Below are positions 1 to 4,961 of a stretch of 5,089 nt of DNA, in pieces. This DNA is from Chloroflexota bacterium. Lineage in GTDB: Bacteria; Chloroflexota; Dehalococcoidia; UBA1127; JACQUN01. The translations under genes and the position numbers were made by a program. Under the pieces are notes generated by a model, which saw only the letters and a list, made by a program, of their open reading frames with translations, was not told the origin of the DNA and searched no databases. The stretch lies in contig JACQUN010000001.1 of the NCBI GenBank assembly GCA_016210285.1, forward strand, positions 1 through 5,089, written 5' to 3'. Position 1 is the stretch's first letter. Each line of letters begins with the position of its first letter.

Positions 1-100
1 CAGGGTGTTGAAAAACTGGGCGTCGGCGCCTAGCCAGATACAACCTTCCGGTGCGAATCAAAGCTGAGCGGGGTGCCGCCTCGACTTTTTCAACACCCCG
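1..100. repeat. Short inverted-repeat element (MITE-like or IS end) beside the Mre11 stop
   Basis: A 13-base arm GGGTGTTGAAAAA at 3-15 is matched by its exact reverse complement TTTTTCAACACCC at 86-98. Beyond these arms the similarity is weak and gapped (a GC-rich stretch on both inner sides). The 70 bases between hold no reading frame of note. Ends of this kind, a G-rich tip followed by an A run, are seen as terminal inverted repeats of insertion sequences and their non-autonomous derivatives (known in general; the family is not identified). The right arm ends two bases before the Mre11 stop codon (101-103). The left flank is cut by the window edge, so no target duplication can be tested. 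Alternatively the arms could fold in the Mre11 transcript as a long-loop hairpin acting as a terminator. Confidence 0.6.
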
Positions 101-1399
101 CTAGGCCTGCTTTGGACTCACCTCCCGCTGAATCATCTCCAGCCCCCTCTCCAGGGCCCGCCGTTTGAGGTCAGGGTCGAGGCTCGGGTGGCTCTCAAGG
201 TATGCTCTCAGGGCGTCGGCGGGGGCCATCCCTCTGACCGCCGCCTCCAGGCGCACGCGGCGCTCCCGCACCACCTCCTTGATGTAGGGCCCGATGGTAT
301 GGGCGGCGCTTAGGGCCTGAAACACGGCCCGCTCATTCAGCCGTCCTTCCACCTCGGCGGGGATGCGGAGCTGCAGGCGAACGACGGCCCCTTCCAGGTA
401 TTTGCCCTGGATGGCCCGGATGACGGTTCGGGTTGGGTCTTCATCCCCGGACCTTATGTCCACCTGGACGGTCACGAAGGGTCTGGCCTTCACCGGCGCA
501 AACTCCCATCGGGCGCGACCCCCCCTGGGCCGCAAGGGGTCAAGCTCCACCAGGCAGAACCCCTTGGCGTCGCCTTCTTCGCTGAAGTCCACCCGCTGGA
601 GGCTCCCCGGATAGACCACTGGCGGCGAGGCGCTCAGGGCCTGGTGGCGGTGGATGTGGCCCAGGGCCACGTAGTCGAAGGCGGGGAGGGCCACGCTGCT
701 GAGCTGGAGCACGTGGTCGCGGCCAAGCATCATGGAGCGCTCGGTGCTGGTGACGGCTCCGCTGACTGTGACGTGGCCTGCCAGGACTGCCGGGAGGGAA
801 GGGTCAAGGGTCTCGGCCGCTTCCTGGAGTCGCCTGGTCAGCTCCTCCTCAATAGCGCGGGTGACCTCCTCCGCGCCCTTGCCCCGCTGGTCTTCCTGGG
901 CCAGGAGGACGCCGCGGCGCACCCAGGGCAGGGCCATCACCTGGAGGGGGCCAGCGCCTGTACCCACCTGGTATACCGCCACCCGGTCGCCTATTTGCAC
1001 CAGGGGCACCCGCAGGGTGGGGAAGATCTCCACCGCGGAGGCGCGCCCCGGAGCGTGGGGCAGGTCGTGGTTGCCCGCCACCATGAAGACCGGGATGCCG
1101 TGCTCCACCAGGCGGGCCAGGCGGCGAGCGAACTCCCGCTGGTGGGTCTGGGAGGGGTCTCGGCTCTTGTAGGCGTCGCCGCAGAAGAGCACCAGGTCCA
1201 CCCGTTCACGGATGGCGGAGTCCACTACCTCGTCCAGGGCGGCCAGGAAGTCCAGGAGGCGGGTGGACATGCTCAGGTAGGTGCGGCGGTCCACGCCGGG
1301 GGCGAAGGAAGGCGGGAGGGCGTTGACGTCCGCCTCGGTGGCGGGGCGCCCGAAGGTCTCCACGCCGATGTGGACGTCGGAGAAGTGCAGGATGCGCAT
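101..1399 (-). CDS. sbcD: SbcD/Mre11-family DNA double-strand break repair nuclease
   Basis: This 432-residue metallophosphoesterase should act as the nuclease subunit of an SbcCD/Mre11-Rad50 type complex, which trims blocked DNA ends and hairpins in the cytoplasm. All five phosphoesterase motifs are visible: DVH at 8-10, GD at 74-75, GNHD at 109-112, GH at 208-209 and GHIH at 247-250. A YPGS motif typical of the family follows at 263-266. The region after about residue 300 would be the capping domain and the ATPase-binding tail. Start: ATG at 1399 gives FSDVHIG at the usual place near the N-terminus and has GGAGG at 1408-1404, four bases upstream. A GTG nine codons earlier (1426) is possible but less likely. 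The ATG shares one base with the stop of the PemK-like gene (TGATG), so translation is probably coupled. No SbcC/Rad50 gene is visible downstream, where the inverted-repeat element begins. Family assignment is firm; the SbcD name rather than a generic Mre11 label is less so. Confidence 0.93.
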   Translation of the reverse strand: MRILHFSDVHIGVETFGRPATEADVNALPPSFAPGVDRRTYLSMSTRLLDFLAALDEVVDSAIRERVDLVLFCGDAYKSRDPSQTHQREFARRLARLVEHGIPVFMVAGNHDLPHAPGRASAVEIFPTLRVPLVQIGDRVAVYQVGTGAGPLQVMALPWVRRGVLLAQEDQRGKGAEEVTRAIEEELTRRLQEAAETLDPSLPAVLAGHVTVSGAVTSTERSMMLGRDHVLQLSSVALPAFDYVALGHIHRHQALSASPPVVYPGSLQRVDFSEEGDAKGFCLVELDPLRPRGGRARWEFAPVKARPFVTVQVDIRSGDEDPTRTVIRAIQGKYLEGAVVRLQLRIPAEVEGRLNERAVFQALSAAHTIGPYIKEVVRERRVRLEAAVRGMAPADALRAYLESHPSLDPDLKRRALERGLEMIQREVSPKQA

Positions 1400-1743
1400 C
1401 ACGCCTCCAGGGCGCGCTTGAGCCACAGGGCCACGGCGTCCAGGTCCCGCCGGGAGAGGGCGCCGAGCCTGCGCACCACCCGCGAGGCCGCGACCGTGGC
1501 CAGGTGCGCCCGCACCACGGAGGGGCTCAGAAGCCCTGCCGACTGCCAGTCCTGCACCGCGTGGTCGCCCAGGCGCATGGTGCCGGTCCGGGAGGTGACG
1601 GGGGCGATGATGAGATTGCCTGCATTGGTGTTGTAGCTCTCCCCGCTGAGGATCACCGCCGGGCGGCGCCCCCTGGCGGTGGGCTGGCCCAGGGGGAAGG
1701 GCAGGAGGACCACGTCGCCGCGCTGGAGCTTAGAGCTTGTCAT
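1399..1743 (-). CDS. PemK/MazF-like endoribonuclease toxin of a type II toxin-antitoxin pair
   Basis: This 114-residue protein matches the PemK/MazF fold, whose members cleave mRNA at short sequence motifs and are held inactive by a cognate antitoxin. The N-terminal RGDVV strand (8-12) leads into PFPLGQ and then GRRPAVIL (26-32). The IIAPVTSR strand (45-52) follows, and the last third has the usual pattern ending in a C-terminal helix (LSRRDLDAVALWLKRAL). R27 and T50 sit where MazF enzymes carry their conserved catalytic arginine and threonine (inferred by position). Start: ATG 1743 has GGAGG nine bases upstream. ATG 1752 sits directly against the same GGAGG and is therefore poor. The gene overlaps the antitoxin gene by 14 bases upstream and the Mre11 gene by one base downstream, so it is the middle cistron of a tight operon. 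No key residue appears missing, so the toxin is probably intact. Confidence 0.9.
   Translation of the reverse strand: MTSSKLQRGDVVLLPFPLGQPTARGRRPAVILSGESYNTNAGNLIIAPVTSRTGTMRLGDHAVQDWQSAGLLSPSVVRAHLATVAASRVVRRLGALSRRDLDAVALWLKRALEA
1404..1408 (-). promoter_or_regulatory. Ribosome binding site of the Mre11 gene inside the toxin gene end
   Basis: GGAGG on the minus strand lies four bases before ATG 1399 and is part of the last codons of the PemK-like gene. It supports ATG 1399 over GTG 1426 as the start. Confidence 0.6.
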
Positions 1744-2152
1744 AGGCGGCATCCTCCGGGTTGTCCCAGTCGGCGGCCAGGGCCTCCTCCGATATCGCGG
1801 CCAGGCCCTCGGTCTCCCCCTCCAGGCCCAGTTGCCCGACGGCCTTGTGGGTGACGGCGTAGAGGTCGGCGCCGCCCGGGCGGGGGAGCTTCTCCAGGTA
1901 GCCCGCCTTCACCTGCTGGCCGATCCACTGGTGGGGCGTGTTGTGCTGGTCCAGGAAGGCGAAGAGCCTGTCCTTGTCCATGCCGCCGGCCAGGTAGATG
2001 GAGGCCAGGAGCTCCTTGCGGCGCTTGTAGAAGCGCTCCATAGTGTCCTCCTGGGGGAGCTCCAGGAGCTCCTGGAGGCGCTCCAGGGTCTCGCGAAGGG
2101 AGCGGATACAGGCGATGAGCTCGTCCTGCCGGGGAGAGGCGCTGCTAGCCAT
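1730..2152 (-). CDS. Antitoxin partner of the PemK-like toxin, with coiled-coil and winged-helix-like parts
   Basis: This 140-residue protein directly precedes and overlaps the PemK-like gene. Its tail, ALAADWDNPEDAAYDKL (124-140), has the acidic W-D-N-P-E-D...Y form that I associate with toxin-binding tails of MazF/PemK partners, which is the main reason for calling it the antitoxin. Residues about 9-34 look like a short coiled coil or helical dimerisation segment rich in L and E. Residues about 58-108 (KDRLFAFLDQHN, then HQWIGQQVKAGYLEKL, then GADLYAVTHKAVGQL) read like a small winged helix-turn-helix with a wing, which would bind its own promoter. This differs from the small AbrB- or ribbon-helix-helix-type DNA-binding parts of well-known MazE/PemI antitoxins. 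Start: ATG 2152 has GAGG seven bases upstream, and a good promoter lies about 40 bases before it. The domain reading is by eye; pairing with the toxin is strongly supported by tail and overlap. Confidence 0.8.
   Translation of the reverse strand: MASSASPRQDELIACIRSLRETLERLQELLELPQEDTMERFYKRRKELLASIYLAGGMDKDRLFAFLDQHNTPHQWIGQQVKAGYLEKLPRPGGADLYAVTHKAVGQLGLEGETEGLAAISEEALAADWDNPEDAAYDKL
1753..1757 (-). promoter_or_regulatory. Ribosome binding site that decides the PemK-like start
   Basis: Minus-strand GGAGG ends directly before ATG 1752 (no spacer) but lies nine bases before ATG 1743. Normal spacing therefore favours the shorter, 114-residue form. Confidence 0.6.
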
Positions 2153-2189
2153 CTGCTACCCTCTTGCGAAGCGTTTGGTGGGCAAGATG

Positions 2190-2219
2190 ATTAGATACGA
2201 TGAGCGGGCGAGAAGTCAA
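2190..2219 (-). promoter_or_regulatory. Putative sigma70-type promoter of the antitoxin-toxin-Mre11 operon
   Basis: On the minus strand TTGACT (2219-2214, 5 of 6 to consensus) is followed after 18 bases by TCTAAT (2195-2190, 5 of 6). The predicted transcript would begin near 2183, leaving a leader of about 30 bases before ATG 2152. It is well placed for autoregulation by the winged-helix-like antitoxin, although I see no clear operator palindrome in it. Confidence 0.5.
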
Positions 2220-2263
2220 GGGGATGGACAGGAAAACAACACGGAGTTTGACGCTGCTGGAGG

Positions 2264-2659
2264 CTATTTACCCGAGGCCAAAAATGGAGGTCGCGGCAGT
2301 ATCTCAGAGACAGCCGGAGTATGGCCTTGTTGTTGGGGAATGTCTACGAAACCTCTGGTCTTTCCCGTGCCTTTACAGGAGGGGCACGACATCTCCACTT
2401 GTCTCACGAGCGTTATCCGGCGAACCTGGTATATTTGGTCGTCCCCTACCCAGAATCTGGGCGTCGGACCTTGCAATCCAACTTTTGGTTCTTCAGGTGG
2501 CTCGTGTTCCCACTGTATGGCTGAACTCCGCCTAACCCCGGAGCGGCATCTGGCAAATCGGCAAAGGGCTTCACGAGGTGTGCGAGCCTTAACCACGCTG
2601 CTGAAATAATCTGAGTACTGGAGGTGGAACCATTTGCCGTATACCTCGTAAAAAGCCAT
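2264..2659 (-). CDS. Hypothetical protein with a single CxxCxGxG zinc-ribbon-like motif
   Basis: I do not recognise this 131-residue protein. Residues 1-37 suggest a small alpha/beta unit: a strand-rich start (FYEVYGKWFHLQY), then VVKARTPREALCRFAR, a strand-then-helix pattern common in small phage and accessory proteins. A proline-rich linker with charged residues covers about 50-70. At 92-99 is CPSCKGTG, which matches one unit of the DnaJ-type CxxCxGxG zinc-binding repeat. Only one unit is present and the other cysteines (33 and 38) are not in a CxxC, so zinc binding, if any, would need dimerisation or other ligands. Start: ATG 2659 has GGAAGGGG eight bases upstream; a GTG at 2677 is the longer alternative. 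It lies in the lower-GC stretch with the DUF262-HNH gene, 112 bases downstream of it, and may have arrived with it. Real coding is supported by the good ribosome site and sensible codons, but the role is unknown. Confidence 0.6.
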   Translation of the reverse strand: MAFYEVYGKWFHLQYSDYFSSVVKARTPREALCRFARCRSGVRRSSAIQWEHEPPEEPKVGLQGPTPRFWVGDDQIYQVRRITLVRQVEMSCPSCKGTGKTRGFVDIPQQQGHTPAVSEILPRPPFLASGK

Positions 2660-2695
2660 TGTCTGAGCCCCTTCCACCCGAACGGATGGACCTGG

Positions 2696-2725
2696 ACCTT
2701 AGCGGACCAGGAAGGGGTTTGTCAA
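2696..2725 (-). promoter_or_regulatory. Possible promoter for the CxxCxGxG hypothetical gene
   Basis: Minus-strand TTGACA (2725-2720, exact consensus) is followed after 18 bases by TAAGGT (2701-2696), a weak -10 that keeps the TA...T positions. It lies in the gap after the DUF262-HNH stop, about 37 bases before ATG 2659. The strong -35 and position support it; the poor -10 lowers certainty. Confidence 0.35.
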
Positions 2726-2771
2726 GTGTAAGTGGAGGGTTGCACACCGGCTGTCGCTAATCCGCCTTTGT

Positions 2772-4031
2772 CTAGATAGGGAAAAGGATGTCGGCACCCT
2801 TTTTTCTATTGCAAGCGGAGCATAGAGCTTGCCCGTTATCAATCGTCGTCTGCCCACCTTCTCTGTGTGGTTTGATATGGTCGGCGTGGAAGTTCGTTTT
2901 TGAGAGCGGTATTTGACAGCCTTGGCAGACACCTTTGGAATTTTCCCAGATTTGTTTTCTCTGGGACGCAGTGAAAAATCTGTTTCTGTTAGTGTCCAGG
3001 GGGTCGGCACCGGAAGCGTTGATGATGTACGCGGCCAATTGATTAAGGCATACTGTGACATCGTCGGTGTCCATCCTCCCTGTCCGGCCTGTGGCGTGAT
3101 AGGCGACCCATTCGGGAGATGAAACCTTGCCCCTGGCATGATAATATTCTTGAAGGCCGTTTGCTACCAGATGTTCTTTCCCACCAAGAGCATACGTGTC
3201 AAGCAGTGGCATCAGAAGGGCGAAAAGCCACTTCAAGGTTCTTGCACTTCCGACAATATCCTCGAAGGTCGGTGTCTGCTCGATCGCTTCCCTCAGAGTT
3301 TTCAGTTCATAGTTCATTATTTTGCTTGCACGCTCTTTGGCCTTTTGCGCCTTGGAATCGTCCATCTTTTCCTCTTGAAGGAACGCCTGAAGGAGGTCAA
3401 ACTCGACGCGCTCAAGTGGATCACCTTTGTAAGTAGCTTTAAGGAACTGAGCCGCCAGATTCCAGTTGGAGTCACGAAAACGATTCCTTGCTAGATCAAA
3501 GAGCTTATGAGCAGCTAGCTCTCTGACGTATTCCTTGAAAGGCGTTCGCAGCGCCTTGATCCTTTCACCTATTTTCAAGGGCTTGCCAGTTTGAAGGCGG
3601 CTGTACACGTCTTGGATTTCCGGCGGTTCGTATTCCCTCATAAGAGCCAACGCAACCTTATATTCATCTACCCGTGTCTGCTTGCCTTGAGTGATTTGTT
3701 TGTATGGCCGAAACTCTTTGAGTTTGGGCGGAGCCTTTAGCGCCCACGGTTCCGAACCGTCCATATAAGCGAATAAGGTTGTAAGTCGCTGTTGACCGTC
3801 CACCACATCGTAGCGGTCAATGGGGACTTTGTCAGCATCCTGAGTTTCCTCGACACGTAGGAGTATCAGCCCCATTGGCCAGTTCCTGAGCACGGTGTCA
3901 ATGAGGTCGTACCGTTGTGCATCATTCCAAACTTTCCCACGCTGATATTCCGGTTGTAGGTTGATTCTGCCTTTCTTATGCAGTTCGAAGAGCCGTTTCA
4001 GATCCCATTTGTCCAGTTCTAGCCGGTTCAT
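2772..4031 (-). CDS. DUF262 (GmrS-like) and HNH nuclease fusion protein, probable type IV-like restriction factor
   Basis: This 419-residue protein joins an N-terminal DUF262 domain to a C-terminal HNH nuclease. DUF262 marks: LQPEYQRGKVW (25-35), DGQQRLTTL (78-86, the ParB/sulfiredoxin-like nucleotide-binding signature) and SRLQTGKPLKIGERIKAL (144-161). The middle, about 170-340, is helical. The HNH part has C369-x2-C372, the HADH core at 382-385, N399, and C404-x2-C407 followed by NRKKG. That gives a complete metal-bound HNH with a structural zinc knuckle. DUF262 with a nuclease is the layout of GmrSD, BrxU-like and SspE-type phage restriction proteins, where NTP binding or hydrolysis governs DNA cutting. 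Those mostly carry a DUF1524-type HNH, while this one looks like a classical HNH. No partner gene for DNA modification is present, so cutting of modified foreign DNA is possible (inference). Start: ATG 4031 with AGAGG six bases upstream. GC is far below that of the flanking genes, a sign of transfer. Confidence 0.92.
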   Translation of the reverse strand: MNRLELDKWDLKRLFELHKKGRINLQPEYQRGKVWNDAQRYDLIDTVLRNWPMGLILLRVEETQDADKVPIDRYDVVDGQQRLTTLFAYMDGSEPWALKAPPKLKEFRPYKQITQGKQTRVDEYKVALALMREYEPPEIQDVYSRLQTGKPLKIGERIKALRTPFKEYVRELAAHKLFDLARNRFRDSNWNLAAQFLKATYKGDPLERVEFDLLQAFLQEEKMDDSKAQKAKERASKIMNYELKTLREAIEQTPTFEDIVGSARTLKWLFALLMPLLDTYALGGKEHLVANGLQEYYHARGKVSSPEWVAYHATGRTGRMDTDDVTVCLNQLAAYIINASGADPLDTNRNRFFTASQRKQIWENSKGVCQGCQIPLSKTNFHADHIKPHREGGQTTIDNGQALCSACNRKKGADILFPI

Positions 4032-4043
4032 TTTACACCTCTA

Positions 4044-4054
4044 CATATCATATG
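4044..4054. promoter_or_regulatory. Perfect 11-base palindrome over a possible -10 box before the DUF262-HNH gene
   Basis: CATATCATATG is a perfect palindrome around a central base, 13 bases before the ATG at 4031. On the minus strand it contains TATGAT (4052-4047), a fair -10 box, but no good -35 is found 16-18 bases upstream. It could be a small operator or just AT-rich promoter sequence. Confidence 0.3.
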
Positions 4055-4107
4055 CGTGTCATTCTGACTAGCTGTGTTGGCTTCTTCTAGCCCCTAGCTC
4101 CTGACCC

Positions 4108-4198
4108 CTACCCCCGCTTCTCCTCGAGGCTCGCCAGCCGCTCCGCCAGGCGCTGCTCCAGGCTGCGCGATGGGCACCCGCACCCTCTGGCAGCGTGC
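4108..4198 (-). pseudogene. Decayed second copy of the glycyl-tRNA synthetase 3' end
   Basis: Bases 4134-4181 repeat the intact glyS tail at 4978-5024. There is a perfect 21-base run (4134-4154 against 4978-4998), then a 5-base and a 15-base run (4167-4181 against 5010-5024), with one net indel. Read on the minus strand, the fragment gives TL, then QRVRVPIAQ (4189-4163), then LEQRLAERL and a short tail ending at a TAG (4110-4108). The pieces fall in different frames because of one extra base near 4190 and one at 4162. The intact gene reads SMEQARVPIAELEKRLAERL over the same span. The tails after RLAERL differ (ASLEEKRG here, GGGGQP in the intact copy), so this is a diverged copy and not a recent exact duplication. 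No start or catalytic domain is present, so it is non-functional. It lies just after the MNT stop and makes the HEPN/MNT pair flanked by direct repeats. Confidence 0.7.
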
Positions 4199-4246
4199 CA
4201 CTCTTATAGTAGTCCCTTGCCGCCAACGCAGGCAGGTAGCTCGCCA

Positions 4247-4615
4247 CTACGTCTCCCCGCGGCTGTACACCCACACGGTCTCCTGCCGGAGGGTGCGGGT
4301 GAAGCGGGCACGGGGGTCCAGGGCCTCCCACTCGGCCCGCGTGTAGACCAGGAGGTCGGCAGGGACGGGGAGCGTGGTGGTGTCCCAGGCGGCAGCGCGG
4401 GACAGAAAGGGCTCCGGCGAGTCCTCCACGACGGCCACCAGGTCCAGGTCGCTGCCCACGCCCCAGTCGCCGCGGGCGTAGGAGCCGAAGTAGCCGATGC
4501 GCAGGGCTCCTGGGTGCCGCCGCGCGGCCTCCTGGGCCCACCGCCGCACGGCCCTATCCACGGCCCCAGCATCAGGCCATCTTAGCACAGACGAAGTCAA
4601 TCGTCTCACGGGCAT
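4247..4615 (-). CDS. Minimal nucleotidyltransferase (MNT), partner of the HEPN protein
   Basis: This protein carries the core of DNA polymerase beta-like minimal nucleotidyltransferases. G44-S45, ten residues, then D56-x-D58 form GSX10DXD (GSYARGDWGVGSDLD), and D87 in ADLLVYT is the likely third metal ligand. In HEPN/MNT modules the MNT is usually the antitoxin, and in the MntA-HepT case it inactivates the HEPN toxin by adding AMP. Start: ATG 4615 (122 residues) has a weak AGGCGG seven bases upstream and overlaps the HEPN gene by 44 bases. The first 18 residues do not look like family sequence. GTG 4561 (104 residues) puts GS at 26-27, nearer the usual position, but has no clear ribosome site. 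An out-of-frame ATG at 4572 overlaps the HEPN stop as TGATG, so a lost base may have damaged the original start. Function is well supported; the exact N-terminus is not. Confidence 0.85.
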   Translation of the reverse strand: MPVRRLTSSVLRWPDAGAVDRAVRRWAQEAARRHPGALRIGYFGSYARGDWGVGSDLDLVAVVEDSPEPFLSRAAAWDTTTLPVPADLLVYTRAEWEALDPRARFTRTLRQETVWVYSRGET

Positions 4616-4961
4616 AGCGCACCGCCTGCTGGCTCTGGAGCGGCCCATAGTGCTCAAAGGGCGCCCCTGCCGGGTGGCTGTTGGGATACCTCGCGGGGAT
4701 GTAGAAGTTGTCCAGCACGCGTCCTTTTTCCACCAGGTCAGAGGGCACATCCGTCTCCCCAGGGAGCTCGTGAAGGAGTTGGGCGATAACGTAGCCCCAC
4801 GCTTCCTGGCCCAGGTGGAGGTGCAGGGCCTTGACCGCCTTTTCGGCGGCCTGCTGGGCGGCAAAGCAGGCCCATTCGTGGCGTCCAGAGCGGCGAGAGG
4901 CCCTGGCCTGCTCCAGGTCCCGGAGGGCCTGCTTCAGCCAGTCGTGAGCACGGTTGGTCAT
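4572..4961 (-). CDS. HEPN-domain protein, probable RNase toxin of a HEPN/MNT pair
   Basis: This 129-residue, largely helical protein has the HEPN layout. The first helix is WLKQALRDLEQARASRR (8-24). Next comes the family's typical FAAQQAAEKAVKALHLHL helix (33-50), then a loop leading to FYIPARYPNSH (86-96) and FEHYG (102-106), and a final helix (QQAVRYARETIDFV). R91 and H96 form an RX4H motif as in RNase-active HEPN proteins. The HXY tyrosine known from HepT is absent (H96 is followed by P-A). HEPN/MNT pairs act as toxin and antitoxin, with HEPN cutting RNA. ATG 4961 overlaps the glyS stop as ATGA and has GGAGG six bases upstream, within the glyS tail. It should therefore be transcribed and probably translated together with the synthetase. 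The MNT gene follows with overlap. Alternative: a non-toxic HEPN nucleotide-binding protein. Confidence 0.88.
   Translation of the reverse strand: MTNRAHDWLKQALRDLEQARASRRSGRHEWACFAAQQAAEKAVKALHLHLGQEAWGYVIAQLLHELPGETDVPSDLVEKGRVLDNFYIPARYPNSHPAGAPFEHYGPLQSQQAVRYARETIDFVCAKMA

Noticed and set aside
1400..1426. GTG 1426 as start of the Mre11 gene
   Set aside because: It adds nine residues before the normal N-terminus, without a better ribosome site than the one before ATG 1399.
644..1636. Long plus-strand open frame of 330 codons
   Set aside because: It lies antisense to the Mre11 and PemK-like genes, its product is low-complexity G/H/V/A-rich with no motif, and such frames are common opposite high-GC genes.
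1679..2194. Plus-strand open frame of 171 codons
   Set aside because: Antisense to the antitoxin, whose tail, overlap and promoter are convincing; the product is repetitive L/V/G/E sequence typical of a shadow frame.
2043..2609. Plus-strand frames over the hypothetical gene (2043-2609 and 2200-2535)
   Set aside because: The minus-strand gene has the stronger ribosome site, a zinc-ribbon-like motif and a possible promoter; the plus-strand products show no recognisable domain.
2691..2711. CCTGG...CCAGG inverted repeat near the -10 of the hypothetical gene
   Set aside because: Arms of only five bases with a long centre; expected by chance, so not listed as an operator.
2699..3139. Minus-strand frame of 146 codons inside the DUF262-HNH gene
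   Set aside because: It overlaps the clearly real HNH domain in another frame and its product has no motif.
4089..4112. Near-repeat TAGGGG...TAGGGG block before the nuclease gene
   Set aside because: Short G-rich stretch with only two units; no array and no spacing pattern to suggest a regulatory repeat or CRISPR.
4068..4541. Minus-strand frame covering the MNT gene and the repeat, including a GTG at 4247 touching the MNT stop
   Set aside because: The upper part is a proline/glycine/arginine-rich shadow of the MNT gene. The lower part reads across the decayed glyS tail in the wrong frame, so a third small gene is unlikely.
4616..4864. N-terminal extension of the MNT frame up to 4864
   Set aside because: This part is an out-of-frame reading of the HEPN gene (R/S/P-rich), and the MNT fold needs none of it.
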